The notes below the pieces were generated by a model. That model saw only the letters and a program-made list of their open reading frames with translations, had not been told where the DNA came from and ran no database searches. From Euglena gracilis (Eukaryota > Euglenida > Euglenophyceae > Euglenales): a DNA stretch of 64,000 bases. The position numbers and the translations under genes are program-made. Positions 21,205 to 31,811 of the stretch are shown here, piece by piece (position 1 is the stretch's first letter; each line of letters opens with the position of its first letter). The DNA lies in NCBI GenBank assembly GCA_039621445.1, contig CP154956.1, forward strand, positions 89,844,482-89,908,481, given 5' to 3'.

Positions 21205-23020
21205 AGGGGGGGAAAAATGCGTTTCGCATTTTTTCGCATTTTTGCGCATTTTTTGCGCATTTTCCTGATTTTTTGGAAAATGCGCATTTTTGCGCATTTT
21301 TTCGCATTTTTTTGCGCATTTTTTCAGTTTTTTTTTGCGCATTTTCTGATTTTTTTGCGCATTTTTTGCAGATTTATTTTTTAAACGGTTGTACATACTC
21401 ATATTGTCTCTTGATGGATCCGACTGTTCCAAGTAACATCCAGAGGTCCGTTGCGGATTTTTTTTGCGCTCGATTTGTGCTTTGTTTCCATTTTTTGAAA
21501 AATTTTGCATTATTTCAATTTGCTTTCCTCAGACTCACAAAATGGCCGTCTCAAGCAATTCCAACCCAAGCTTTTGTGCAGTGTTTTTTGGGTCAAAATG
21601 CACAAAAGGTTGCTCCCACATTTCACTTGAATTGGGTGAAGATGTTCTGTGCAGGCCGGGATGTATTTTGAAATTTTGTGACATTTTGGCCTGCCATTAG
21701 CTTCACAGCATTCAAGCCCCGTTTCGGAGGACACCGAGGACCAGCAAAGCCAACCAAAGAGAAAGCGAGGGAAAGGAGTTGGCGGAAGAGGTTCTCATTA
21801 TGCAGAAAGGGTCACTGTTGAAATGCGACTTGGACAATATTCGAGGGAACCATTTGAAGTCCGAATGGAAGGAAGTCATTCCATTTTGTGGTGCATTGCG
21901 TGTGGCAAAGGTGTTAGCCACCAGACCAAATCGTCAATAGACCAACACCTTCAAAAGCAGTGCCACAAAGACGGTGTGGAACGTCTTGGAAAGATGAAGA
22001 AGAAAGAAGACGGACCCAAAAAGGTCCTCCAACCTCTGCCATTGACTGGCAGGCAAGCCACCCTGGATGCTCACACAGAAGCTGCTGAGGTGAAGCGCAA
22101 CCGTCAAGACGATTTGGTGTTGATGTGTTTGTGCACCGGCATACCTGTTGAGAAGATTGATCACCCCAGCTTCCGAGGATGGTTGAAGAAAACAACGCAC
22201 ATACATGGGTGCATCCCTCGTTTAAGTGGCGATTTCCCCAGTCAAAATGTTTTACGTTTGCATTTTGAAGTAATCGCAAAGATCAAAGACCTTTTGACCG
22301 GGTCAAGGATTGCACTGATGTTTGATGAATGGACAGATGATGCGGGGTGTGCCACTGTGGCAGTCATTGCAATATCGGCGTCGGTGCATGTTGCAATTGA
22401 TGTTCTATTTCTTGAAGGACAAGGGAAGTCTTCTGGTGTTGAACACAAAGAGATTTGCAGCCAATTGAATAATTCATTGAGCAGATTGGGCATGGACACA
22501 AACTTGATTGATTTTGTGATTTGTGATGAAGGTTCTGTCATGGTGGCTGCGTACAAAAACGTTCTGTCAATCCTTTGGCCAAAGAGCACTCTTCTGCTGT
22601 GCATGGCACACAAGTTGAATCACGTTGACCGTGCACTTCAAAACCACCAAGATTTCAAGGTGCTGAGTGATGTGTTGTTTCCTGGGGCATATTTGGTTGC
22701 CACACCAAAGTATGCTGCCCGAAGGCGTCGGTGGAAAAAACTCCTGTCATCCAAAGGGATGCAGGAAACGTTCCCGCCCAAAGTGGGTGAGACACGTTGG
22801 AACGCATGGGCTGATGCCGCACACTGGTGGTGCCAGAACATCAATGTCTGGAAAGAGTTCATCACAAAAGAGTACTCCAGAGGAGCAACACCATAGGAGC
22901 ATGATCCGAAGACGCTGTTGGACCGCCAGCACGACCTGCTTTTTGCGCATTTTTTTTGCGCATTTTTGCGCATTTTTGCGCATTTTTTCCGGGGCCGGGC
23001 TAGCGCATCCCCCCCCCCTG
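21205..23020 (+). mobile_element. hAT transposon with transposase gene, probably deleted
   Basis: The left end AGGGGGGGAAAAATGCG (preceded by C) and the right end ..CGCATCCCCCCCCCCTG are inverted repeats beginning CAGGGGGG. The flanks are CATACACC at 21197-21204 and 23021-23028: an 8-bp TSD if the first base is A, or 7 bp with symmetric CAG ends. Arrays of GCGCATTTTT lie inside both ends (21214-21375 and 22940-22985). The single coding segment is a hAT transposase lacking its C-terminal part, so the copy is probably non-autonomous. Elements 1739-2189 and 35228-35986 share its ends. Confidence 0.8.
21709..22896 (+). CDS. hAT-superfamily transposase, BED finger, truncated
   Basis: An acceptor TTAGCTTCACAG ends at 21708, and a 395-codon frame runs to TAG at 22896; the first ATG inside it is at 21823. 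Near the start is a basic, NLS-like stretch (PKRKRGKG). Next comes a BED-type finger (WCIACG, then H-X5-H in DQHLQKQCH). Then comes the catalytic core: IALMFDEWTDD with the first Asp, VICDEGSVMVAAYKN with the second, and the CMAH (CxxH) motif typical of hAT. GETRWNAW follows. The third acidic residue and the C-terminal dimerisation domain are absent; family members are usually 600 residues or more. Transposase cuts and pastes DNA at the TIRs. An intron upstream is likely, with a first exon not found. Confidence 0.8.
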   Translation, partial: HSSPVSEDTEDQQSQPKRKRGKGVGGRGSHYAERVTVEMRLGQYSREPFEVRMEGSHSILWCIACGKGVSHQTKSSIDQHLQKQCHKDGVERLGKMKKKEDGPKKVLQPLPLTGRQATLDAHTEAAEVKRNRQDDLVLMCLCTGIPVEKIDHPSFRGWLKKTTHIHGCIPRLSGDFPSQNVLRLHFEVIAKIKDLLTGSRIALMFDEWTDDAGCATVAVIAISASVHVAIDVLFLEGQGKSSGVEHKEICSQLNNSLSRLGMDTNLIDFVICDEGSVMVAAYKNVLSILWPKSTLLLCMAHKLNHVDRALQNHQDFKVLSDVLFPGAYLVATPKYAARRRRWKKLLSSKGMQETFPPKVGETRWNAWADAAHWWCQNINVWKEFITKEYSRGATP

Positions 23021-23370
23021 CATACACCCATTGGGAAGGATTATGGAGGCATTTTCGCACTCTTCCATCCTTTTCTCTCCTTCCTCCTGCATTTCCGTTG
23101 TGCATCCTGGATGTTTTCTTTCTTGTTATTTTCTTTGTCAAAAAATAAAACATTTTTGTTGTTTTTTTTGTGTATTAAAAAGGTATTTAGCAGCCTGTTT
23201 TTCCTCCCTCCTCATGGGGGCCCATACAAGCAGGCACCTACAGCCGGCCAGGGCCGAACAGGGCCGACCAGGGCCGACCGGGCCGACCAGGGCCAACCAG
23301 GGCCGACTTGCATGTGGTTGGCCGACCGAAGGGGAATGGATGAAGGAATTTGGCCGCTTTCACTCTGGAA

Positions 23371-23820
23371 CAAGCACCTCTGATGATGCTGGGCGATGCT
23401 GGATTTTTGGAGACCAGAGGTGGGGCTCCGATGCTGGGCGATGCTGGGTGATGCTGGGTGATGCTGGCAATTTTTTTGTATATTTTGAAGAACTAAACCC
23501 ATTTTTTTGGATAGTTTTCTCACAAATCTCCAGTTTTACACCCATTTTGGCCATTATGGATCAGTTTTTGCTAATTTGGGGGCTATTTGTCACTGATTTG
23601 GCAAATATTGGGCTAATTTGGGTCAATATGAGCATTTTTCATGGCATTTTGGCCATTTTGTGCCCCTTTGGTAATTTTGGGTCATTCTTCATAATCTTTT
23701 GTGGGCATTTGTTGGTGTTTTTGGGTAATTTTTGGGTATTTCAAGCCATTTTAGGTCATTTTGGTTGCTTTTGGGGCAATGGAGGCCTTATAGGGCATTT
23801 CCTTTTGATCTTGGTGAGAC
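23371..23820. mobile_element. truncated copy of the CAAGCAYCTCTG element
   Basis: It starts CAAGCACCTCTGATGATGCT and aligns over about 430 bp with the left half of the element at 38052-39010, including the GGGCGATGCT repeats and the TTTGCTAATTTGGGGGC phrase. The matching right end is missing. Confidence 0.65.
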
Positions 23821-23875
23821 AATTCAGAAAATCATTGCATACCTTCACATTTTTTTCTGTGACGGATACCCCCAC

Positions 23876-24276
23876 CAGGCATTTGCTTAAGGGATTGCAG
23901 TACCCCCCCCCCCCCGGGGGGGGCTGGACTGCAGCTAGTCCAAATTTGGCTAGTGGGATTTCTAGCAGACCCCCCGGGGGGTCTGCTAGCAGGGCTAGCT
24001 AGTGGAAATTTTTTCCAGCGACCGGCGCGAAGCGCCGAAAATTTTTTTGGGACCCCCCAAAATGGCCAAAAATGGCCAAAAATGCCCATTTTGGGGAGTT
24101 TTTGGAACAAAATCAGCCAAAAACCTGTTAAAAGCCTCAATTTTCCTCCAGTTCGGGGGGCCCCCGGCCCCCCCCCGGGGGGGGGGGGGGCGTCTAGCTA
24201 GTCCATTTTTTCCAGTGTCTAGCCGATTGGCTAGCCAGTACCCCCCCCCCCCCCCGGGTCCTTAAGCAAATGCCTG
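23876..24276. mobile_element. hAT-like MITE with 17-bp perfect TIR
   Basis: The left end CAGGCATTTGCTTAAGG is mirrored by CCTTAAGCAAATGCCTG, except that the left inner base context differs slightly after CTTAAGG. The 8-bp TSD ACCCCCAC is perfect at 23868-23875 and 24277-24284. The interior has paired C/G blocks, repeated GCTAGTCC/GGCTAG words, and the GGCGCGAAGCGCC hairpin at 24024-24036 followed by AAAATTTTTTT. No coding. Confidence 0.8.
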
Positions 24277-24450
24277 ACCCCCACCTGTGGCCGACTATTT
24301 GCCGACCAGGGCCGACCAGGGCCGACCAGAGCACCAAAATGGGAAGTGACCACAGGTGCCTGCATACAAGGAGGGAGTAATTGGACGAGGGGGTCGATTG
24401 GGGTCTCAGCGGCATTCTTTGGTATTTTCTGTTTTTTTTTGGCATGGTTA

Positions 24451-24730
24451 CCCCCCCCCCCCCCGAAACTGTCATGCCCGAGAACGTGCCAGGGTCCCGC
24501 CCGGGAAAATGTCAGGGTCCCCGGTACCGGCCAACCTGTTAGCATAGGAAGTTGTCAGGGTCCCGGTACTGGCCAACCTGTCAGGGTCATTTACCATTAA
24601 CTTTCCCTTGAAATGCCCTACCCGGGAAACTGTCAGGGTCCCTGGTACCGGCCAACCTGTCATGATAGGAAGTTGTCAGGGTCCCCGGTACTGGCCAACC
24701 TGTCAGGTGACAGTTTCCCGGGGGGGGGGG
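24451..24730. mobile_element. TA-flanked foldback of the GAAACTGTC family
   Basis: A C run then GAAACTGTC on the left is mirrored by GACAGTTTCCC and a G run on the right, with TA at 24449-24450 and 24731-24732. The interior repeats the words GTCAGGGTCCC, GGTACNGGCCAACCTGTCA and ATAGGAAGTTGTCAG. Related copies are at 31649-31809, 46932-47074 and 30038-30660. Confidence 0.65.
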
Positions 24731-24732
24731 TA

Positions 24733-26005
24733 GGTAGGGTGATTATTATCTTTCCGAAAAGGATCTAGAGGTTAAGGTTGGGCCAAAGCTAGGTGGTTAT
24801 ACCAAAATGGAACCTAATTCCAACCAAATTTGTCATATTTTGGCTTAACCCTAAAGCCCTGACCCTGACTTTATCCTTGACCAAATACCCAAATACTACC
24901 TTGATCCAAACTGTGTGTTGGATGTCTTTTTTTGGGCATTTGCATGAACAAATCGCTGGTCATATGCTTATGTTCAAAGGCCCAAAGTGTGCGGCAAATG
25001 GCCAGGCAATCTCATTGCATCATATGACACATGACACCTGCATGAGATTTGTACATCTGACAGATGTATCGATGAGCGTCCAAGGGGAAAGCGAGGGAAA
25101 GGAGAAACAATTGGCAGATCACACGCTCCTGACAAAGAAATGGCATCTTCCAAATCTGTAGTATATTGTTAGGGCTGTGGTGTATTTCGCACAATCAAGC
25201 AAAGGAGTGAACTGAAATAATGTTGTATTTCTGAGTGTAACAACAAATTCATTTTTCACGGCCAAAGAGTCCCATGTGATAAAAAAGGAGAGTAATGTGT
25301 TTTCTTGCAAAAGAGTGAGAGTAACAAAAATGAAATATCACCCGGCATCATTTGTTGCATTTTTAATGATCAAAACGCAAATGGCCCGAAAATCGGCATG
25401 GAGATTTTCAGGATCTTTTTTTTTTATGATGAGTATATTCCATAACTACCCCCCCCTCCCCAGGAAGTTTTCATTTTGTGGTCTATACCAGCTCATGATG
25501 GAAAGTCCACTGCACGGCATCCCTGGGAAGTTGTGGGCTCCAACCAGCTGATTTCTCAGTTTCCTGACGTATCCATAACCTAATCATTTTATCTCCACAA
25601 AATGAACGCCTTCATCCCCACATTTAAAGACATTTTACAGACCTACTCAATCATCTGTGCACACAACTTGTATTTGCCTGCGGTTGAAACAATTCCCGGT
25701 GATCCCAGCTTGCCAACCTATTCTTCGCTTCGGTCCTGTGACCCTGGCTTTCGGTGGTTGGCACAATGGATCTCGGAGAGCCAAGCTCTCTCCGCCCATT
25801 CTGGAATTCCATTTGGAGTTTATATTGGTTGTGTTCAGAAAACCCCAGAATGCCTTTCATGATGAGAAGTTGCTGGCACCCCCAGAAAGCCCATCATTTC
25901 TTAGGGAGGTCACGGTTCGTCAAGATTTGTGGATACATTGGTTCCTTCAGGGCGTTGGTTTGGGTTGGAGTAAAGCCTTTTTGGAAGCATGTTTAGGTTC
26001 CCAGG
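24733..26005. other. mostly unique sequence; possible hAT relic near 25080
   Basis: At 25085-25102 an 18-bp string GAAAGCGAGGGAAAGGAG is shared exactly with the basic region of the transposase exon at 21760-21777, and the surrounding frame (RGKRGKGETIGRSHA) is similar to that region. In-frame stops follow, so at most this is a decayed relic. The frame at 25690-26005 is open and partly protein-like but has no recognised domain. Confidence 0.3.
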
Positions 26006-26013
26006 GTCAGGAG

Positions 26014-26283
26014 CAGGCTGCTTTTTAGGAATCTCGCACCCCCCCACCTCCTCAGCTGCGGGTGGATGCTATGGGCAGGCAGGGGGTAGGGCATTTTCGA
26101 CCCCCCCAGGGGAGTCAGGTTTTGGCATGAGTTGTACTATAACACCCCCTTGGTGCCGAGGGTGTTGGGGGGGACAAAAATGGACATTTTCAAGGAAAAT
26201 TTGCTGGGTCGGCAGGCACCAGGACCCAAAACCGACCCCCAAGCCGACCCTCCCCCCCCCGCAGGTTGGTAAAAAGAAGCCTG
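26014..26283. mobile_element. MITE of the CAGGCTTCTTTTTA family
   Basis: The left end CAGGCTGCTTTTTAGG and the right end TAAAAAGAAGCCTG are inverted repeats. The flanking octamers GTCAGGAG and CGAAGGAG match at 5 of 8. The interior parallels 20634-20904 (GGATGCTATGGGCAG, then TTTTCGACCCCCC, and AAAATGGACATTTTCAAGG). The hexanucleotide satellite begins directly at its right side. Confidence 0.6.
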
Positions 26284-26291
26284 CGAAGGAG

Positions 26292-27248
<957 letters not shown>

Positions 27249-27250
27249 CA

Positions 27251-27545
27251 TATGGCAGGTGGGTAGTTGTGCCCCGGCGGGGTGGGGGGCACAACTTCCC
27301 ACAACCCTGCACTGGGGGGGTGCGGCTTCCCCGTCGTTTTGCGCAACGTGGCCATTTGCACACCTAACCTCCTTCAATTAACCGCATAATAGCACAACAC
27401 GGCCATGTTGCGCAATATGGCCATGTTGCGCTATTATGGGGTTAATTGAAAGAGTAGGGTTAGGTGCACAAATGGCAGGTGCACGGTCGCCGGAAGTTGT
27501 GGGCCCCCCTGGGGATCCCACAACTAACAACTACCCGCCTGCCAT
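27251..27545. mobile_element. foldback element inside the hexanucleotide satellite
   Basis: The ends TATGGCAGGTGGGTAGTTGT and ACAACTACCCGCCTGCCATA are inverted. The arms stay similar almost to the centre: CACAACTTCC, then GCCATTTG..CACCTAACC, TTCAATTAACC and CATAATAGC occur in the left arm and as complements in the right. The centre is a palindromic GGCCATGTTGCGC/GCGCAATATGGCC region at about 27400-27435. Both flanks are TA-rich satellite, so the TSD cannot be read. Confidence 0.65.
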
Positions 27546-27690
27546 ATATGTATATATGTGTATACATGTATATGTATGTATATGTATGTATATATGTATA
27601 TATATGTATGCATATATATGTATACATATATATAACATATATACACATATAGAATATATATGTGTGTGTGTGTTTACATACATATATATT
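27546..27690. repeat. continuation of the TATGTA satellite
   Basis: Degenerate TATATG/TATGTA units with a TGTGTG run at its end. It is most simply the other half of the satellite at 26292-27248, separated by the foldback insertion. Confidence 0.8.
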
Positions 27691-27853
27691 GGCCTCAATC
27701 AAACACTGATATGCTGCCGGCACACGATGGAAATGGAATTTGCAAATGAACATGGGCCCAGACCATTGTCATTCCAGGGAGCTAAAATTTGGAATTTCCA
27801 TGCACCCACTGCCCCCTCCCCACGGAACAGATTGCGAGGCTGTTTCATTTTCA

Positions 27854-27888
27854 CCGTTCGGATCTGCATAATATGCAGACCCGAACGG
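27854..27888. repeat. 35-bp near-perfect hairpin
   Basis: Arms CCGTTCGGATCTGCAT and ATGCAGACCCGAACGG pair with one mismatch around a 3-base loop. It lies in otherwise non-repetitive sequence. Function unknown. Confidence 0.75.
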
Positions 27889-27889
27889 G

Positions 27890-28684
27890 AGGCCTAGAAA
27901 ACTTAAGGTTGGGATACTCCATCCACCCCACATTTACCAGAAATTTGGCTTTCAGGGGTGCAAAAATGGGCCAAAAATGGGTAAAAATGGGTAGGATTTG
28001 GCTGGCCAAGCAAATTTAGGGGCAAAAAATCGATTTTTTTTGTATAATTGGCAGTTTTGGGGCTTTTTTGGAGATTCGATTTTTGGCACCTGGTTCGGCC
28101 CCATCTCGGGCCAGCTGCAGCCCGGGACTCCTATGGGGGCGGAAGGGGTCAGCCAGCAGAGATTTTCCAGCGTGCCCAAGTTTTCCAGCCTCTGAACTGG
28201 ACACCCCCCGGACGGAGGGTCACTAAGTGATGCCCTGCCCCGGGGTCTTTAAGAAAACCCCTGTTCACAGTAAGTCTGCCGTCTTCCACCAGTGTTGTTC
28301 ATGCAAAATGAAAGTTTTCAGCCGAAAGATTGCGGCGAAATCCCCCAAAACACCATTTTTTTGGCCATTTTTAAAAGCGTTTCCCCCCCAAAATTTCTGG
28401 CACTTTGCGCCAATAATTCTTTGGCCCAGTCTGGCTGTGCTGGGCTGGCTGGCCAAAACTTTATTCGGCGCCTGGTCGGCGGGCTGGCTGGGAGCTGCTG
28501 GCGGGGGGAAAATGCTGGTTTGGCTGGACCCCCCCCCCCCATCGGTAAAGAAAACCGGCCTCAGAAAACCCCTGGCTGTGAGGAATGATAACGTGGCTTG
28601 TAAAGATTTTTTTACATCCATTGGTGGTATGGGAAATCCTAATGCCCATGCCATCCCAACTCTCTTCGCCACTTCCACTGGCAA
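27890..28684. other. repeat-derived sequence without bounded element
   Basis: Two copies of AGAAAACCCCTG (about 28251 and 28562) resemble right ends of the CAGGG..TTTCTTAAG element type at 36173-36632, but matching left ends and TSDs were not found. A GGCGCC word at 28457 is the only trace of the hairpin core. Confidence 0.3.
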
Positions 28685-28807
28685 ATGAACAGAAGAACAT
28701 CAGCCGCCAATATTTTTATTTCTCTTTTCAGGCTAATGTTCTTGACAATTTTCAGCATTTCAAAAATATTGTCAAGAACGGATTGGAGGCACTCTGAATT
28801 AAAAAAA

Positions 28808-29209
28808 ATGTTTGCACCGGCCGATTTTTTCCCCTCATGGGTACCCAGGGGTCGGACCTCTGCCGAATGGGTACCGATTGATTTCTCTAAACCAGTCCCT
28901 GCAGGATGCCAGGAATATCTATATATCTACACCCCGGAAAATAATTGCCACAAACCTGCCACCCAATTTGCAAAATCCAAATTAGCTATGATCTGTGATT
29001 ATTGTCCATCGGCACCCCATAACTGTGCTGGCCTGATATACACGTTTGCACAAAGGTTTTTTTCCTGTACCTCAACTAAGGTCCGAGACGACACGATTTT
29101 TAGTATCAATCCCCTCTCTTGTGAACCCAACAACAATCCACATTCTTCCGCGGAGGCTGCAATGTTGTTGAGGTGGTGGTCTTTTTCTTTCCGATTTGAA
29201 TTTGACTAA
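28808..29209 (+). CDS. hypothetical protein, Cys-containing
   Basis: The 133-codon frame starts at ATG 28808 (the frame is open from ATG 28685, but the earlier part is low in complexity). It reads MFAPADFFPSWVPRGRTSAE and later DYCPSAPHNCAGLIYTFAQR. Six cysteines and balanced composition make it more protein-like than neighbouring frames. No domain recognised, and no splice sites were needed. It could be a spurious ORF. Confidence 0.3.
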   Translation: MFAPADFFPSWVPRGRTSAEWVPIDFSKPVPAGCQEYLYIYTPENNCHKPATQFAKSKLAMICDYCPSAPHNCAGLIYTFAQRFFSCTSTKVRDDTIFSINPLSCEPNNNPHSSAEAAMLLRWWSFSFRFEFD

Positions 29210-30030
29210 ATACTGCATTTGCCAAGTCTCGCCGGATCCAACTGAACAACTCAACCTCAGTTGGTGAGAGCTTGCTGGCAACCTGGCAACCGCAAAGAAA
29301 GGGGTAACACTGGAGAACAATGGAAGGGTGTGGGACATTTTTTTGAGCCCAACCCGCGCCAGGTCGGGCTGGTGTTTCACTGGCATGTTTCCACACCTCG
29401 TAATGTCTTTTGTCTCATTGCGTAAAGAATTTTGGATGACATGAGTATGATTGCACTATCACAGCCAAGGACCTCAAGCTACAGAACCCAGCAAATCCCG
29501 CGGTGGGGGGGTACACGGAGCTCATTTTTTGTACATGTGTCGGAGCCAGCATCCGGATTTTTGGGGGGGTAAAAAAGTGCATATTTTGATTATTTGGTTC
29601 ACCCCGCCTCCCCTTGCCCACCAACCACCTCTGTATACCGACCTCTGGTGGGGGATTGCAGGGAAGGGGGTGTATATGACCCCCCCGGTCGGTGGCCTAA
29701 AAAGGAATTACGCATACAGGGGACTTGGCACCTGGTCATGGTCACCCCCTGGCCCCCCTGGCTTGCAGGTACAGTCCGGTCCACAAGTCTTTACGACACG
29801 CTGGTGCAAAAGTCCTGACGAGGTACCCTATTTTTTTTTGCTTTATTGAAGCGGATTCCACCCACAAGGTGCATCGACCAGGTTTGCAAGCAAGCAAGCC
29901 AAGGATGCAGGCTCACTCCATGTCTCAGTGCTTTGTGTGACTGCCGGCTTCCCAGGGTCAGGAAAGGAATCATATAGTGGCGGCAGGTGGATTGTCAAAG
30001 GCAGCTTTGAGGTCCAACAGGGAGGAAGAA
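29210..30030. other. no gene supported
   Basis: Contains C/G-rich patches near 29505 and 29680. Frames are short on both strands. Confidence 0.3.
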
Positions 30031-30037
30031 AAACCTA

Positions 30038-30660
30038 CCCCCTCCCCCGGGAAACTGTCCTCCCCGGGAAATTGTCCTCTACTTCCCTGTATGCACTATC
30101 CTGTCCTCATTGAAATGTCTCCTACCCTTGAATCCCCTGACCTGTCTCCTGGCAAGTTTTTGAGAATTTCCACATTTTTTGGTTGAAAAATAAGTAACCC
30201 CCCCCCAAATAACACCCCCCCCCCCGGTGTGTTATTTGGGCACCCGAACTGGGGCCCCAGGGGGGGGGTGTTATTTGGGGGGGGGGGTGTTATTTTTACA
30301 TGGAAAACCAAAGGAAAACAGGGGGGGTGTTATTTGGGCGCTCGAAATCGGCCCCCGAGGGGGGGTGTGTTATTTGGGGGGGGGGTGTTTTTTGGGGGGG
30401 TGTTATTTGGGGGGGTTTATTCCACGTTGAAAAAAATGCAAATATTGATTTCAGGCTTCTGATCACAAATATGTGAGAGAAACCACTTTTTTTGGATTTT
30501 TGTGCCTGGTGGGGGTCGAAAAATGTCAACCTTTTTCTCTGACCCAACCCGCCCGGGAAACTGCCTCCTGCCTCCGTGCCCGCTGACCTGCCGTTATAGG
30601 GACGTGTCTCTTAACTCTGTACTTGCTGACTTGTCTAGAGACAGTTTCCCCGGGGGGGGG
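30038..30660. mobile_element. TA-flanked foldback of the GAAACTGTC family, with insert
   Basis: CCCCCTCCCCCGGGAAACTG on the left is mirrored by CAGTTTCCCCGG and G's on the right, with TA at 30036-30037 and 30661-30662. Inside, 30194-30421 is a second C/G-rich foldback built of TGTTATTTGGG units. Confidence 0.55.
30194..30421. mobile_element. foldback of AAATAACACCCC/GGGGTGTTATTT units
   Basis: The left end TAACCCCCCCCCAAATAACA and the right end TGTTATTTGGGGGGGTTTA are inverted repeats. Several internal copies of GGTGTTATTTGGG occur. Similar AATAA/C-run mosaics occur at 32900-33300, 36831-37229, 39656-39760 and 40555-40665. Confidence 0.55.
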
Positions 30661-30662
30661 TA

Positions 30663-31640
30663 TGCAGGGTGTAGTTTTTGCAGTTTTCTTTATTGCCGTT
30701 TTCACTTTTTGTGATTTTTGCAGCTTTTTTTGCTTTTTTGCAGTTTTTTCCCCCTGTATCAATTTTCCGCAATTTTTCTGCAGTTTTTTTTTAAACGCCT
30801 CCGATATCAATTTCTTGCAAGAGGTTTCGAGTTCATGACGAATGACGAAAGGACTCATCACTGACCGTTTGGGACACCGGATTTTGCTGGATGGATTTTA
30901 TGAGTCACCGGCTAAGTTCCACATGATTGACTTTGAGGAACGAACCTGCTACTGAACGATCACATAATTTAATGAAGTTCTTGTTGCAAAACAGAAGCCA
31001 AAGCAAAATCAAATTTGTATCACTCCACTTCCTCACAAACGCCTTGTATCCTCTTGCCTTAAACCCCCCAATAATGCTGCGGGTCCAATTAGTACTACGC
31101 CCCCGCCAGATGAAGCGAGCGTCCAATGGTGCTGCACCCCCCAAAACATAGCAATGTGAAATGCATAGAAGCTAATGCAGCCTGTTGCAGGCATGTTTTG
31201 TAACCCGCAGAGAGGGGAAAGGGGGCGATTTCCCACCCGAACAACTCATGGAAGTCGTCTGAAGATGCACCTCGCTAGCCTCAGTGTAGGACATTGAGCA
31301 GGCAAAAAGGGTGCCTGTGGTGATAGGCTGGGACTAAGAGGCACCCAGTCCAAGATCCAGTCCAAATAGTGCTGCACCCCCCGCCGCTGGAGGCGGCCGT
31401 CCAATAGTGCTGCAGTGCAATAAAACTGGGGGGGGGTTTAATTTACACAACCGATGACATTGTCGTCATCAATCAATGGAACCTTGCAGTTTCAATGCAT
31501 CTAATCATTTTTAATGTGATGTGGAACATTGAAAAGCCTGCAATTGACCACGGCTTTTCCCGCACTGAAGTGTTTTCCAGCAGGACAAATCATTGTTTTA
31601 AATTTGTGTTCGTTTTGTGGATCAGTGGTTATATTTTTGG
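30663..31640. other. no gene supported
   Basis: Mixed sequence. The phrase AATNGTGCTGCA..CCCCC recurs at about 31065-31140 and 31365-31420, suggesting the ends of an unresolved C-rich element. Confidence 0.3.
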
Positions 31641-31648
31641 TCTCTCTG

Positions 31649-31809
31649 CCCCCCCCCCCCCTGCGAAACTGTCATGCCCAAGAACCTGTCAGGATCCCGC
31701 CCGGGAAACTGTCAGGGTCCTTGGTACCAGCCAACCTGTCGTGATAGGAAGTTGTCAGGGTCCCCGCTGCCCGCCAACCTGTCAGGTGACAATTTCCCGG
31801 GGGTGGGGG
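31649..31809. mobile_element. short GAAACTGTC-family foldback
   Basis: A C run followed by TGCGAAACTGTC on the left and GACAATTTCCCGGGGG on the right. It shares the CCAACCTGTC and AGGAAGTTGTCAGGGTCCCC phrases with 24451-24730. TA flanks are not conserved here. Confidence 0.55.
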
Positions 31810-31811
31810 TG

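Larger units (their letters stand above)
23231..24362. mobile_element. hAT-like element with CATACAAG TSD, containing nested elements
   Basis: The left end CAGGCACCTACAGCC and the right end CCACAGGTGCCTG are inverted repeats (11 of 13). The 8-bp TSD CATACAAG is perfect at 23223-23230 and 24363-24370. GCCGACCAGG decamers line both subterminal regions, as in the 84-bp element at 1451. Inside lie a fragment of another family (23371-23820) and a complete third element (23876-24276). Confidence 0.75.
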
